This document shows positions 7,361 to 13,676 of a DNA stretch of 14,577 bases, in pieces; the stretch's first letter is position 1, and each line of letters begins with the position of its first letter. The position numbers were made by a program, and so were the translations under genes. The notes beneath the pieces are model-generated. The model saw only the letters and a program-made list of their open reading frames with translations. It made no database searches and was not told the origin of the DNA. This DNA comes from Proteobacteria bacterium UBA6492 (GTDB lineage Bacteria > Pseudomonadota > Gammaproteobacteria > UBA6429 > Thiohalophilaceae), in the NCBI GenBank assembly GCA_002436485.1, contig DJMK01000176.1, positions 1,376 to 15,952 on the forward strand. The letters are read 5' to 3'.

Positions 7361-7954
7361 ATGAGCACAGCAAAAAAAATATCGGCCAGCTCTGCCCGGG
7401 AACGTATTCTCGAGGTGGCGACTGACTTGTTTTATCGCCAGGGTTACCGCGCTACGGGGATAAATGAAGTGATTGATAAGTCAGGCGTGGCCAAGGCGAC
7501 GTTTTACAACCACTTCCCAAGTAAAGATGAACTATATGAAGCCAGTCTTAATATATTGAGTGAAAACGAGCTGCGTTATGTCGACGATGGTATCAATGCG
7601 GCAACAGAACCCCGGGAACGGTTTTTGTCGGTATTAAAATGGCTCAAGCCATGGGCGACTGAGACAAATTTTCGCGGCTGCGCATTTTTACATGCCGCCA
7701 CCGAGGTACCGAACGCAGAGAGCAAGATACGCAAAGTGGGTACGCGCTTGTATGACAGTATCCGTTCGCGTGTTGAGCGTTTAGCCAAAGAATTGGTGTC
7801 TTCCGATCAGGCCTATCAGCACCTGGATGCCAAAAAGCTGGCCAGTGATTATATGGTCGCGTTTGCTGGAGCAGTTTCACAGGCTGAGATTTATCATGCA
7901 GTTTGGCCGATTGAACAGGCGATTGAGACAATAGAACGTTTAATCGGTGAGTAA
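7361..7954 (+). CDS. TetR/AcrR-family transcriptional repressor
   Basis: One-component repressor of 197 residues. The N-terminal DNA-binding domain (about 10-58) ends in the classic helix-turn-helix TGINEVIDKSGVAKATFYNH followed by FPSKDELYEASL. The ligand domain (about 75-197) contains NFRGCAFLHAATEV with the only cysteine, Cys107, a segment pattern common in TetR proteins that control oxidoreductase genes. Ligand unknown. It is flanked by two related palindromes, one upstream of itself and one before the following diiron-enzyme gene, which implies autorepression plus control of that operon. No Shine-Dalgarno is seen before the ATG (TAATATCATTCAT), and no other start is available before the HTH. 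The gene follows alr by 134 AT-rich bases. Confidence 0.9.
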   Translation: MSTAKKISASSARERILEVATDLFYRQGYRATGINEVIDKSGVAKATFYNHFPSKDELYEASLNILSENELRYVDDGINAATEPRERFLSVLKWLKPWATETNFRGCAFLHAATEVPNAESKIRKVGTRLYDSIRSRVERLAKELVSSDQAYQHLDAKKLASDYMVAFAGAVSQAEIYHAVWPIEQAIETIERLIGE

Positions 7955-7956
7955 AA

Positions 7957-7978
7957 GGGGCAAATATTTTTTTGCCTT
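7957..7978 (+). other. small hairpin after the TetR gene
   Basis: GGCAAA (7959-7964) pairs with TTTGCC (7971-7976), extendable by two G-T pairs, with loop TATTTT. The T-run lies in the loop, not after the stem, so it is a poor intrinsic terminator. It sits between the TetR stop codon and operator 2 and may weakly separate the two transcripts. Confidence 0.3.
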
Positions 7979-7984
7979 GATAGT

Positions 7985-8002
7985 AGACAGACTAGTCTGT
8001 CT
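7985..8002. promoter_or_regulatory. operator 2 of the TetR-family regulator, before the diiron-enzyme operon
   Basis: AGACAGACTAGTCTGTCT is a perfect 18-bp palindrome, 30 bases before the diiron-enzyme start codon. It shares ACAGAC-NN-GTCTGT with operator 1. TAGACA (7984-7989) overlapping its left edge could serve as a -35 with TCTAAC (8007-8012) as a weak -10 at 17-base spacing, so a bound repressor would cover the promoter. Confidence 0.82.
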
Positions 8003-8032
8003 TTCTTCTAACAATAAAAGAGGGAATTAAAC

Positions 8033-8968
8033 ATGACACACACACTGCCTTACACGATCGAGACTGATCGTTACGCCAAATGCATCGAGGTTTCCAAACG
8101 GGTCCGTTGGGATATTGAAAACGATGTGATTCGGGGACGGAACTATGACTTCAGTAAAAAGTTTTTGCCTGATGGCCTGTCCAAGGTCAACGAGCTTTCG
8201 TTTCTTGATGATGCTAACAAGCGTTTTCTGAGTCAGGTTCAGGGGCGTACTTACGCCAATATCTTTGGACTTGTCGAACGCTTTATCTGTGCCAAGGTGA
8301 TGGACATCGGCCAGGAATATGTCCTGGGTGATCAGGTTGCTTTGCAGGCACTGGTCCGCTTCAGTGAAGAGGAGCTAAAACATCAGGAAATGTTTCGCCG
8401 TCTTGAACAAATGGCTGCTCAGAATATGCCCGCAGGCTATGTATTTAAGCCGCAGTCAAATGAAGTTGCCCAAGCCGTACTGAGTAAATCTGACTGGGCG
8501 GTGCTTGGTCTGACGCTGCACATCGAACTGTTCACGCAGGTTCATTACAAGGAGAGCATTGAACCGGACAGTAACCTGTCTGAATTGTGGAAAGATGTAT
8601 TTCTGTATCACTGGAAGGAAGAATCACAGCACGCCATCATGGATGAAATGGAGTGGATACGGGAAGATCAGAAACTCTCAGCAGAGCAACGTGATCAGGC
8701 CGTCAATGATCTGATCGATCTGGTTGTCGCAGTAGACAGTATCCTGCAGGTACAGTCTAAACAGGATACACACTATTTTGTTGCTAACGCTGGTCGTCAA
8801 TTTAGTAGTGATGAAGTAAAAGCGATTGAAGAAGGGCTGTTAAAGGCTTATCGCTGGCAATACATTCTGTCCGGTGTACAGGTACCACGTTTCCAGACAG
8901 TACTAGGAAATTTAATTACCCAGAAGCAGTTTGAACGTATAAGCCAGGCATTAGCAACGTTAATCTGA
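8033..8968 (+). CDS. Ferritin-like diiron protein with AurF-type ligand set (putative oxygenase)
   Basis: The protein has 311 residues and is predicted all-helical, soluble and without a signal peptide. Candidate iron ligands are Glu82 (LVERF), Glu114 and His117 (SEEELKHQ), Glu165 (HIELF), then His193, Glu197 and His200 in HWKEESQH. The last H-x3-E-x2-H block and the count of seven ligands reproduce those of the p-aminobenzoate N-oxygenase AurF (Glu101, Glu136/His139, Glu196, His223, Glu227, His230); spacings between ligands are similar. AurF-type enzymes activate O2 at a non-haem diiron centre. The substrate here is unknown, and other ferritin-like roles remain possible. AGAGGG (8019-8024) lies eight bases before the start. 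It lies behind operator 2 and is followed by the HMA-like gene after 26 bases, so it is the first gene of a TetR-controlled operon. Confidence 0.75.
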   Translation: MTHTLPYTIETDRYAKCIEVSKRVRWDIENDVIRGRNYDFSKKFLPDGLSKVNELSFLDDANKRFLSQVQGRTYANIFGLVERFICAKVMDIGQEYVLGDQVALQALVRFSEEELKHQEMFRRLEQMAAQNMPAGYVFKPQSNEVAQAVLSKSDWAVLGLTLHIELFTQVHYKESIEPDSNLSELWKDVFLYHWKEESQHAIMDEMEWIREDQKLSAEQRDQAVNDLIDLVVAVDSILQVQSKQDTHYFVANAGRQFSSDEVKAIEEGLLKAYRWQYILSGVQVPRFQTVLGNLITQKQFERISQALATLI

Positions 8969-8994
8969 ATAATTAAGTGAAAAGGAGAAGGGAC

Positions 8995-9228
8995 ATGAAA
9001 GAACAATACATTGATACCTATATCTATGTGAAATCAGTAAAGAAGCACAACAACCAAGATAATGTGGTTGATATCATCAAGGGGATCGCTGGAGTAGTGA
9101 ATGCACGTCAGCACACTAAACTGGCAAACCTGGTTGAAATTAGTTACAACTCGCAGGGCGTTGATACTTCGCATATTGTTCATGCAGCAAATCAACAAGG
9201 CTGTAATGTTGTATCCGTCGGTATGTAG
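8995..9228 (+). CDS. Small HMA-like (ferredoxin-fold) protein lacking the CxxC metal site
   Basis: A 77-residue soluble protein. The layout strand (DTYIYVKSV), helix (DNVVDIIKGI), AGVVNARQH turn, strand (NLVEISY), helix (DTSHIVHAANQQ), GCNVVSVG strand fits the beta-alpha-beta-beta-alpha-beta pattern of heavy-metal-associated domains. The loop that normally carries GMxCxxC reads KKHNNQDN here, so the classical metal ligands are missing; the only cysteine is Cys70. Function unknown; a non-canonical metal or small-molecule binder, or a protein partner of the diiron enzyme, is conceivable. The start is set by AAGGAG (8982-8987) seven bases upstream; an upstream in-frame GTG at 8977 would overlap this ribosome site and is rejected. 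Co-transcribed with the diiron gene. Confidence 0.7.
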   Translation: MKEQYIDTYIYVKSVKKHNNQDNVVDIIKGIAGVVNARQHTKLANLVEISYNSQGVDTSHIVHAANQQGCNVVSVGM

Positions 9229-9239
9229 GCTGGTGATAA

Positions 9240-9285
9240 CTGGGCCAGGCAAGCTTCAATATAGACTTCGCTTGTTCTGGCCCAG
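9240..9285 (+). other. long hairpin at the end of the diiron operon
   Basis: CTGGGCCAG (9240-9248) pairs perfectly with CTGGCCCAG (9277-9285) and CAAGC (9250-9254) with GCTTG (9270-9274), giving a 14-bp stem with a small internal mismatch and a 15-base loop. It begins 12 bases after the stop codon. No T-run follows on either strand, so it may act as a Rho-dependent or 3'-end-protecting structure instead of an ordinary intrinsic terminator. Confidence 0.6.
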
Positions 9286-9314
9286 CTGATGTTGATCGCA
9301 GTGTTAGATCGGAA

Positions 9315-9347
9315 AAACAGCAAAGATGAGCTATTATTATGCTGTTT
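9315..9347. repeat. inverted repeat upstream of the CigR-like lipoprotein gene
   Basis: AAACAGCA (9315-9322) and TGCTGTTT (9340-9347) are perfect 8-base inverted arms with a 17-base AT-rich spacer that contains TATTAT (9332-9337), a possible -10. It could be an operator around a promoter or a hairpin. It is unrelated in sequence to the TetR operators. Confidence 0.4.
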
Positions 9348-9370
9348 AAAAATATCAGGGCGAGATTGAT

Positions 9371-9790
9371 ATGAAACTATTCTTTAAAGTTGTTTTCTTG
9401 AGTACGCTCTCGTTCCTTACTGGTTGTGCCAACCAGCCAACCAGCACTTCCGGACAAGTTTCCGTTGGTACGCGGCATGGACATGTCGATGTTGTATTTA
9501 CCTCGACAGATCGTGACCTGATTCATGCTTACTATGCAAAGGCCACGGGAAAGCCGCTACCGCCCGGGCTGGCAAAGAAACACCACATGACGCCAGGGCA
9601 CTACAAACAATTACGTCGTCATGGCCATCTCCCGCCGGGGCTGGAACGTCATCCGTTACCGCATCGTCTTGATAGTCAGCTATCGCGATTACCACAAAAT
9701 TTTGCGCGCCTGCGTATTGGCAATGATATCGTGCTAATGGACGTTCACACGAACGTGATTGTGGATATTATTTATAATTTCGGAAGATGA
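9371..9790 (+). CDS. Small histidine-rich lipoprotein, CigR/RcnB-like
   Basis: 139 residues with a lipoprotein signal: MKLFFKVVFLSTLSFLTGC, with lipobox LTGC and Cys19 as the likely lipidated residue, so the mature protein is envelope-anchored. The body holds two LPPGL motifs (63-67 and 87-91) separated by a His/Lys/Arg-rich stretch, then a C-terminal segment RLRIGNDIVLMDVHTNVIVD. This LPPG-repeat plus 'DvVLid..tgvIvDv' ending resembles the CigR-like periplasmic proteins, a group of poorly defined function; the match is from memory of the pattern and not a search. At least eleven histidines in the mature part could bind metal, which is speculative. AGGGCGAG upstream is a weak ribosome site. 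Confidence 0.7.
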   Translation: MKLFFKVVFLSTLSFLTGCANQPTSTSGQVSVGTRHGHVDVVFTSTDRDLIHAYYAKATGKPLPPGLAKKHHMTPGHYKQLRRHGHLPPGLERHPLPHRLDSQLSRLPQNFARLRIGNDIVLMDVHTNVIVDIIYNFGR

Positions 9791-9803
9791 CAATTTACAT
9801 CAG

Positions 9804-9853
9804 GAGGTGACAAGCCGGGTTTAGATGTTTTAAGCGGTCCTGGTTGTCTCCTC
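9804..9853 (+). other. hairpin 3' of the lipoprotein gene
   Basis: GAGGTGACAA (9804-9813) pairs with TTGTCTCCTC (9844-9853) with one T-T mismatch, and CCGGG (9815-9819) can extend the stem with CCTGG (9839-9843), leaving a bulged G9814 and a 19-base loop. It starts 14 bases after the lipoprotein stop codon. No T-run follows, so a terminator role is uncertain; it could also be part of a leader of the next gene. Confidence 0.4.
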
Positions 9854-9878
9854 GTTAAGGTTCTAAACGGAAAATTTC

Positions 9879-9894
9879 ACTGCACCTGTGCAGT
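9879..9894. promoter_or_regulatory. 16-bp palindrome upstream of the cysteine synthase-glutaredoxin gene
   Basis: ACTGCAC-CT-GTGCAGT has perfect 7-base arms and a 2-base centre, 70 bases before the start codon. Its size and symmetry suit a dimeric repressor or activator site. The regulator is unknown, and the sequence differs from the TetR operators in this window. TATATT-like AT-rich sequence (9947-9952) lies between it and the gene. Confidence 0.5.
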
Positions 9895-9964
9895 TGTAAG
9901 CTTTGTTATCGGTTTCCTCCTGGGCAATTTTTTGTCGAACAATAATTATATTAAGGGGTGAAAA

Positions 9965-11449
9965 ATGGGAAAAATCTACAATAGTATTCTTGAGACGATC
10001 GGAAATACACCGGTTGTTCGTATCAACAACCTTGGCCCCGGGCATGTCAATCTTTTTGCCAAGGTTGAATCTTTCAATCCGATGGGTTCGGTTAAGGATC
10101 GCCTTGCATTGGGCGTTGTCGAGGCGGCAGAAAATTCCGGCGAATTAATACCGGGGCAGACCATCGTTGAGGCAACTAGTGGCAATACTGGCATTGGTCT
10201 CGCCATGGTGTGTGCACAAAAAGGCTACCCGCTGGTGATTACCATGGCGGAAAATTTCAGCGTGGAACGTCGTCGTCTGATGCGTTTTCTTGGCGCAAAA
10301 GTAATTTTAACACCGGCATCCGAGATGGGGTCCGGAATGGTCAACAAGGCCCAGGAGTTGGCCGAGAAACATGGCTGGTGGCAGTCAAAGCAATTTCAAA
10401 ATCCTGCCAATGCGGATATTCATGCAAAAACTACCGCAGTTGAAATTCTGGATGATTTTGCCGAGATTGGTCTCGACTACTGGGTAAGCGGTTTTGGCAC
10501 TGGTGGTACCTTGAATGGCGTATCACGTGTAATAAAAGAAAAATTACCAAAGACTAAAATCATGGTTTGTGAACCGGATAATTCACAGATGCTGGCCAGT
10601 GGTATCAGCCAGGGACGCAATGCAGACGGTTCCCATAGTCACACCCATCCTGGTTTTCAACCACATTTGATGCAGGGATGGTCGCCGGATTTTATTCCAC
10701 TACTGGCCGAGCAGGTGATTGAATCCAATAACATTGATGGCTTTTTACCAATTAATGGAACACTTGCACTGCAAACGGCCAGCGAACTGGCGCAAAAGGA
10801 AGGAATCTTTGTTGGTATCTCTGCGGGCGCCACTATGGCCGGTGCTTTGCAATTGGCCGAAACAGCACCGGAAGGTTCAAACATACTTGTCATGTTACCT
10901 GATACCGGAGAGCGCTATTTATCAACTCCGTTGTTTGAAAATATTTTAAATGACATGAATGACGAAGAGATCGCGATTTCGTATTCTACACCGGGTTTTC
11001 GATTTGATGTGGAGGAAGCACAGGAAGATGAAGGGGATGAAGATGTCGAACTGGATGATGCAGCCATGGAGGAGGTTAATACCATCATCAATAATCCGCA
11101 GGAACCGGTGGTGATGTTTGCGCTTGAATGGTGCGAGTTCTGCTGGTCGGTAAGAAAAATCTTTGACAGGTATAATGTAAAGTATCGTTCGGTAGACATT
11201 GATTCTGTGGAATACATGGACGGTGAACGCGGCAAGAAAATGCGCAAGGTGCTGGACAAGCAGAATAACTGGAAAACCCTACCCCAAATCTATCTTGGTG
11301 GCCAATTTGTTGGCGGTTGCACAGACTTGTTTGATGGAATCAATGACGGCTCGTTTGCCGAGATAATGGAGAAACACCAAATACCATATGACAAAAGTGT
11401 GAAAGTTGACCCCTACAGCCTGTTACCTGCCTGGTTACATCCGCGTTAG
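9965..11449 (+). CDS. Cysteine synthase-glutaredoxin fusion protein
   Basis: A 494-residue two-domain protein. Residues 1 to about 325 are an O-acetylserine sulfhydrylase-type PLP enzyme (CysK family): NPMGSVKDRLA with PLP Lys44, substrate loop TSGNTGIGLA (71-80), QFQNPANADIH (143-153), phosphate-binding GTGGTLNGV (178-186), GISAGA (284-289) and PDTGERYLST (312-321). An acidic linker (about 345-370) leads to a dithiol glutaredoxin domain (about 378-475) with active site WCEFC (Cys390, Cys393), TLP cis-proline Pro440 and GGQFVGGCTDL. Expected reactions are cysteine formation from O-acetylserine and sulfide, and thiol-disulfide exchange. An unusual insert DGSHSHTHPGFQPH (221-234) adds four histidines before the usual GxxxxFIP segment. 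AAGGGGTG (9953-9960) supports the start. It could be a cystathionine beta-synthase relative; substrate preference is not readable. Confidence 0.9.
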   Translation: MGKIYNSILETIGNTPVVRINNLGPGHVNLFAKVESFNPMGSVKDRLALGVVEAAENSGELIPGQTIVEATSGNTGIGLAMVCAQKGYPLVITMAENFSVERRRLMRFLGAKVILTPASEMGSGMVNKAQELAEKHGWWQSKQFQNPANADIHAKTTAVEILDDFAEIGLDYWVSGFGTGGTLNGVSRVIKEKLPKTKIMVCEPDNSQMLASGISQGRNADGSHSHTHPGFQPHLMQGWSPDFIPLLAEQVIESNNIDGFLPINGTLALQTASELAQKEGIFVGISAGATMAGALQLAETAPEGSNILVMLPDTGERYLSTPLFENILNDMNDEEIAISYSTPGFRFDVEEAQEDEGDEDVELDDAAMEEVNTIINNPQEPVVMFALEWCEFCWSVRKIFDRYNVKYRSVDIDSVEYMDGERGKKMRKVLDKQNNWKTLPQIYLGGQFVGGCTDLFDGINDGSFAEIMEKHQIPYDKSVKVDPYSLLPAWLHPR

Positions 11450-11466
11450 CAAGGACAGTTAACGAA

Positions 11467-12420
11467 CTATTTGATTGGGCAGACACCATCAAGATAAACA
11501 GAATCTACCTCGGTGCCCACGGTCTGTTCGGGAATCCCGGATACATGGATGGACAGGCCAGTTACTTTTGCTTCAGTGGGTAGTTCAACCAGGTGATCAA
11601 CTTCCGTCCATTGTCCGCCAGTGACAGAATAGTGTGGTGCGAGTTTTTTGTGCCTAAATGTGCTCTTGTTGTGGGAACCGACTGAATAGTGGACTTCAGG
11701 CTGGACAAGCACGGGGATGTTTTTGGTGGCGATACGAAACTGTAAACGTTTTAGTTTTTGCCAGTCATCATTGGTGGCAAGTTCTGGTGAGTTAAATGAA
11801 AACTGCCAGCGGCCTTTCACGTTGGCCTGTTGACCGGGTTTTGGGAAACAGTTATCCGAGACCGGCACAAAAATACTGCCGCCTTCAACTGTTTCATTTA
11901 ATGCAAAGGGCCAGCTATGCTGCACATAAAACATTCCGGGACAAGTTGCGCTGCCCAGCGCTTTTTCCTGGTTATCGATAAACACTCCGCTAACCGTCCA
12001 GCCCATTAGCTTGTTTTCCTTGTTGTCAAAGCCGAAGCAGTTACTTGGCAAGCTGCCAAGGACGGTAAAATCAAAAGTAGCGGTAGTGAAATATTCACCG
12101 AGCTTCATTCCGAGAAATTTTCTGTCGTAGGGGATTTCGACAACCAGCCGGTACTCACCAGCTGAAAGACTTGGTACTGACAGTTGGTAAGTATTTTTAT
12201 CGGTTAGTTCCGGCTTGTCTGCTAGTTTGATGACATTGGTGCTGTCATAACGGGAAAACAGCTTCACCTGTGGTGCAGGGGTATTGGGCTCGACGTTTTC
12301 CAGCTGAAAAGCAAGAGTGATCTTGTTGTTAGCCTGTAGTGTGCCGGTTTCATTGAAGCGAATAACCGGCTCACATCCGAGGAGCACTAAAACAAATACC
12401 AGAATGCCAATACGTCTCAC
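11467..12420 (-). CDS. Unrecognised lipoprotein
   Basis: 317 residues; family not recognised. The N-terminus MRRIGILVFVLVLLGC is a short lipoprotein signal with lipobox LLGC and Cys16; residue 17 is Glu, so outer-membrane sorting is likely by the usual rule. The mature part is predicted mainly beta-strand: an N-terminal half with AGEYRLVVEIPYD, which looks like an immunoglobulin-like or CARDB-like beta-sandwich, and a C-terminal half rich in Trp/Gly/Ser, perhaps jelly-roll. Four cysteines (SNCFGF, ATCPG, DNCFP, GVCP) may form disulfides. It starts with GTG overlapping the stop of the TerC-like gene (GTGA), with AAGGA (12427-12431) six bases upstream, so the two are co-translated. Its stop faces the cysteine synthase-glutaredoxin stop across only 17 bases. 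Confidence 0.75.
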   Translation of the reverse strand: MRRIGILVFVLVLLGCEPVIRFNETGTLQANNKITLAFQLENVEPNTPAPQVKLFSRYDSTNVIKLADKPELTDKNTYQLSVPSLSAGEYRLVVEIPYDRKFLGMKLGEYFTTATFDFTVLGSLPSNCFGFDNKENKLMGWTVSGVFIDNQEKALGSATCPGMFYVQHSWPFALNETVEGGSIFVPVSDNCFPKPGQQANVKGRWQFSFNSPELATNDDWQKLKRLQFRIATKNIPVLVQPEVHYSVGSHNKSTFRHKKLAPHYSVTGGQWTEVDHLVELPTEAKVTGLSIHVSGIPEQTVGTEVDSVYLDGVCPIK

Positions 12421-13676
12421 TGATTATCCTTGTCTGTATTACCCGTTTGCTTATTACGGCTGAACAAGCTTATTGTTTCCTTGCTGTAGTGCACAAATTT
12501 GTGTTTGAACTTTTTTAGTATGATGCGCGCCCAGACAAACTCCGTTGCCAGAATAGCCAGCCCGGCAGGGATAACAACAATTGCCGGCCCCGGTGTAACA
12601 ATCATGATGATACCAACGATAATCACACTAATACCGAGCACCAGTATTATGATACGTCTCAGGCCGGCAAATGTCAGGTCATAAATACGCCCCATCTCTG
12701 CCGCAATTGGCGAAGTGGCAAACAGTGGTTCGCGATCCTTGCGTAACAACGAGACAATAATGCCGGTGACCAACACGAGGCTAAAGATAAAAAGTGACAG
12801 TGTTGCATCAACCGGGTACGTATTGAGTAGTACCATTTTGGCAGCCGCTAGCAGCAAAATGATAACCAGGCTGATTTTCAGGTAATGCAATTGCTGCATG
12901 GCGCTGGCTACCAGGAAGTACAAGGCGCGCAATCCCAGGATTGCAAAAATGTTGGAGCTGACCACGATAAAGGCATCCTGTGAGATGGAAAGTACCGCCG
13001 GAATGGAATCAATGGCGAAGGCGATATCGGCACTTTCGATCATCAGCATGGCAATAAACAATGGTGTCAATAACAAAGTTTTACCGTCTCTGACGAAGAA
13101 GCGTCCATCTTCGATGGTTTCTGTTGTCGGTATGAAGCGTGTAATAAAATTGACCAGCTTGTTTTGCGCGCGTTGTTTTACGCGAATGTGATTTATAAAA
13201 AGACGAAAAGCGGCAAATAATAATAACGCAGCGAGCAGGTAGTTCATCCAGCTATACATATCCATTAGCTGGATGCCGGTGATTATGATAATACTGCGTA
13301 CCAGGATGGCAAAAGCAATTCCATAAAAGAGCACACGGTGCTGGTAATGCAACGGAATATTAAGTGACTGCAGAATGACAGCGATAACAAACAGGTTATC
13401 AAGGCTGAGTGATTTTTCCAGCAAGTATGCGGTGAGATACTGTGTTACCGCCTGCTTACCATCAAGCTCTGTGACTGGAATATAATCAGCAAGCCATGCC
13501 TGTTCGTAGGCGAAGTAGATAAAAACTGTGAATGCCAGGCCAATCACAATCCAGAAACCCGATAATGCTATGGCTTCCAGGAATGACAGTTGCGCTACAC
13601 GACGATGCAGCAGGCCAATGTCGAGTAACAAAAGCGCAACAACGGTAAAAATAAAAATGGCCCAGAGTAGTAACAC
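12417..13676 (-). CDS. TerC-family integral membrane protein with C-terminal PGPGW-like domain
   Basis: About 419 residues with nine or more predicted membrane helices. The TerC core carries its conserved acidic motifs EKSLSLDNLFV (Glu87, Asp93, Asn94) and ESADIAFAIDSIPAVL (Glu214, Asp217, Asp223). Relatives such as E. coli Alx and Bacillus MeeF/MeeY are linked to manganese export. After the usual core (about 310 residues) come two more hydrophobic segments with TPGPAIVVIPAGLAILATEF (from residue 361), the hallmark of the small PGPGW membrane family, so this looks like a fusion. The start is taken as GTG at 13676, which has AAGGA (13683-13687) six bases upstream; a TTG at 13703 would add nine residues but lacks such a site. 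No yybP-ykoY manganese riboswitch fits in the 97-base gap to radA. Translationally coupled to the downstream lipoprotein. Confidence 0.85.
   Translation of the reverse strand: MLLLWAIFIFTVVALLLLDIGLLHRRVAQLSFLEAIALSGFWIVIGLAFTVFIYFAYEQAWLADYIPVTELDGKQAVTQYLTAYLLEKSLSLDNLFVIAVILQSLNIPLHYQHRVLFYGIAFAILVRSIIIITGIQLMDMYSWMNYLLAALLLFAAFRLFINHIRVKQRAQNKLVNFITRFIPTTETIEDGRFFVRDGKTLLLTPLFIAMLMIESADIAFAIDSIPAVLSISQDAFIVVSSNIFAILGLRALYFLVASAMQQLHYLKISLVIILLLAAAKMVLLNTYPVDATLSLFIFSLVLVTGIIVSLLRKDREPLFATSPIAAEMGRIYDLTFAGLRRIIILVLGISVIIVGIIMIVTPGPAIVVIPAGLAILATEFVWARIILKKFKHKFVHYSKETISLFSRNKQTGNTDKDNQ

Noticed and set aside
7957..7978. Intrinsic terminator after the TetR gene
   Set aside because: The T-run is in the loop and none follows the stem; kept only as a weak hairpin.
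8977..8997. Upstream GTG start for the HMA-like protein
   Set aside because: The added codons are the ribosome-binding sequence itself (AAGGAG), so ATG at 8995 is the start.
12898..13191. Plus-strand open frame inside the TerC-like gene
   Set aside because: Shadow of a membrane-protein gene; the TerC motifs on the other strand explain the sequence.
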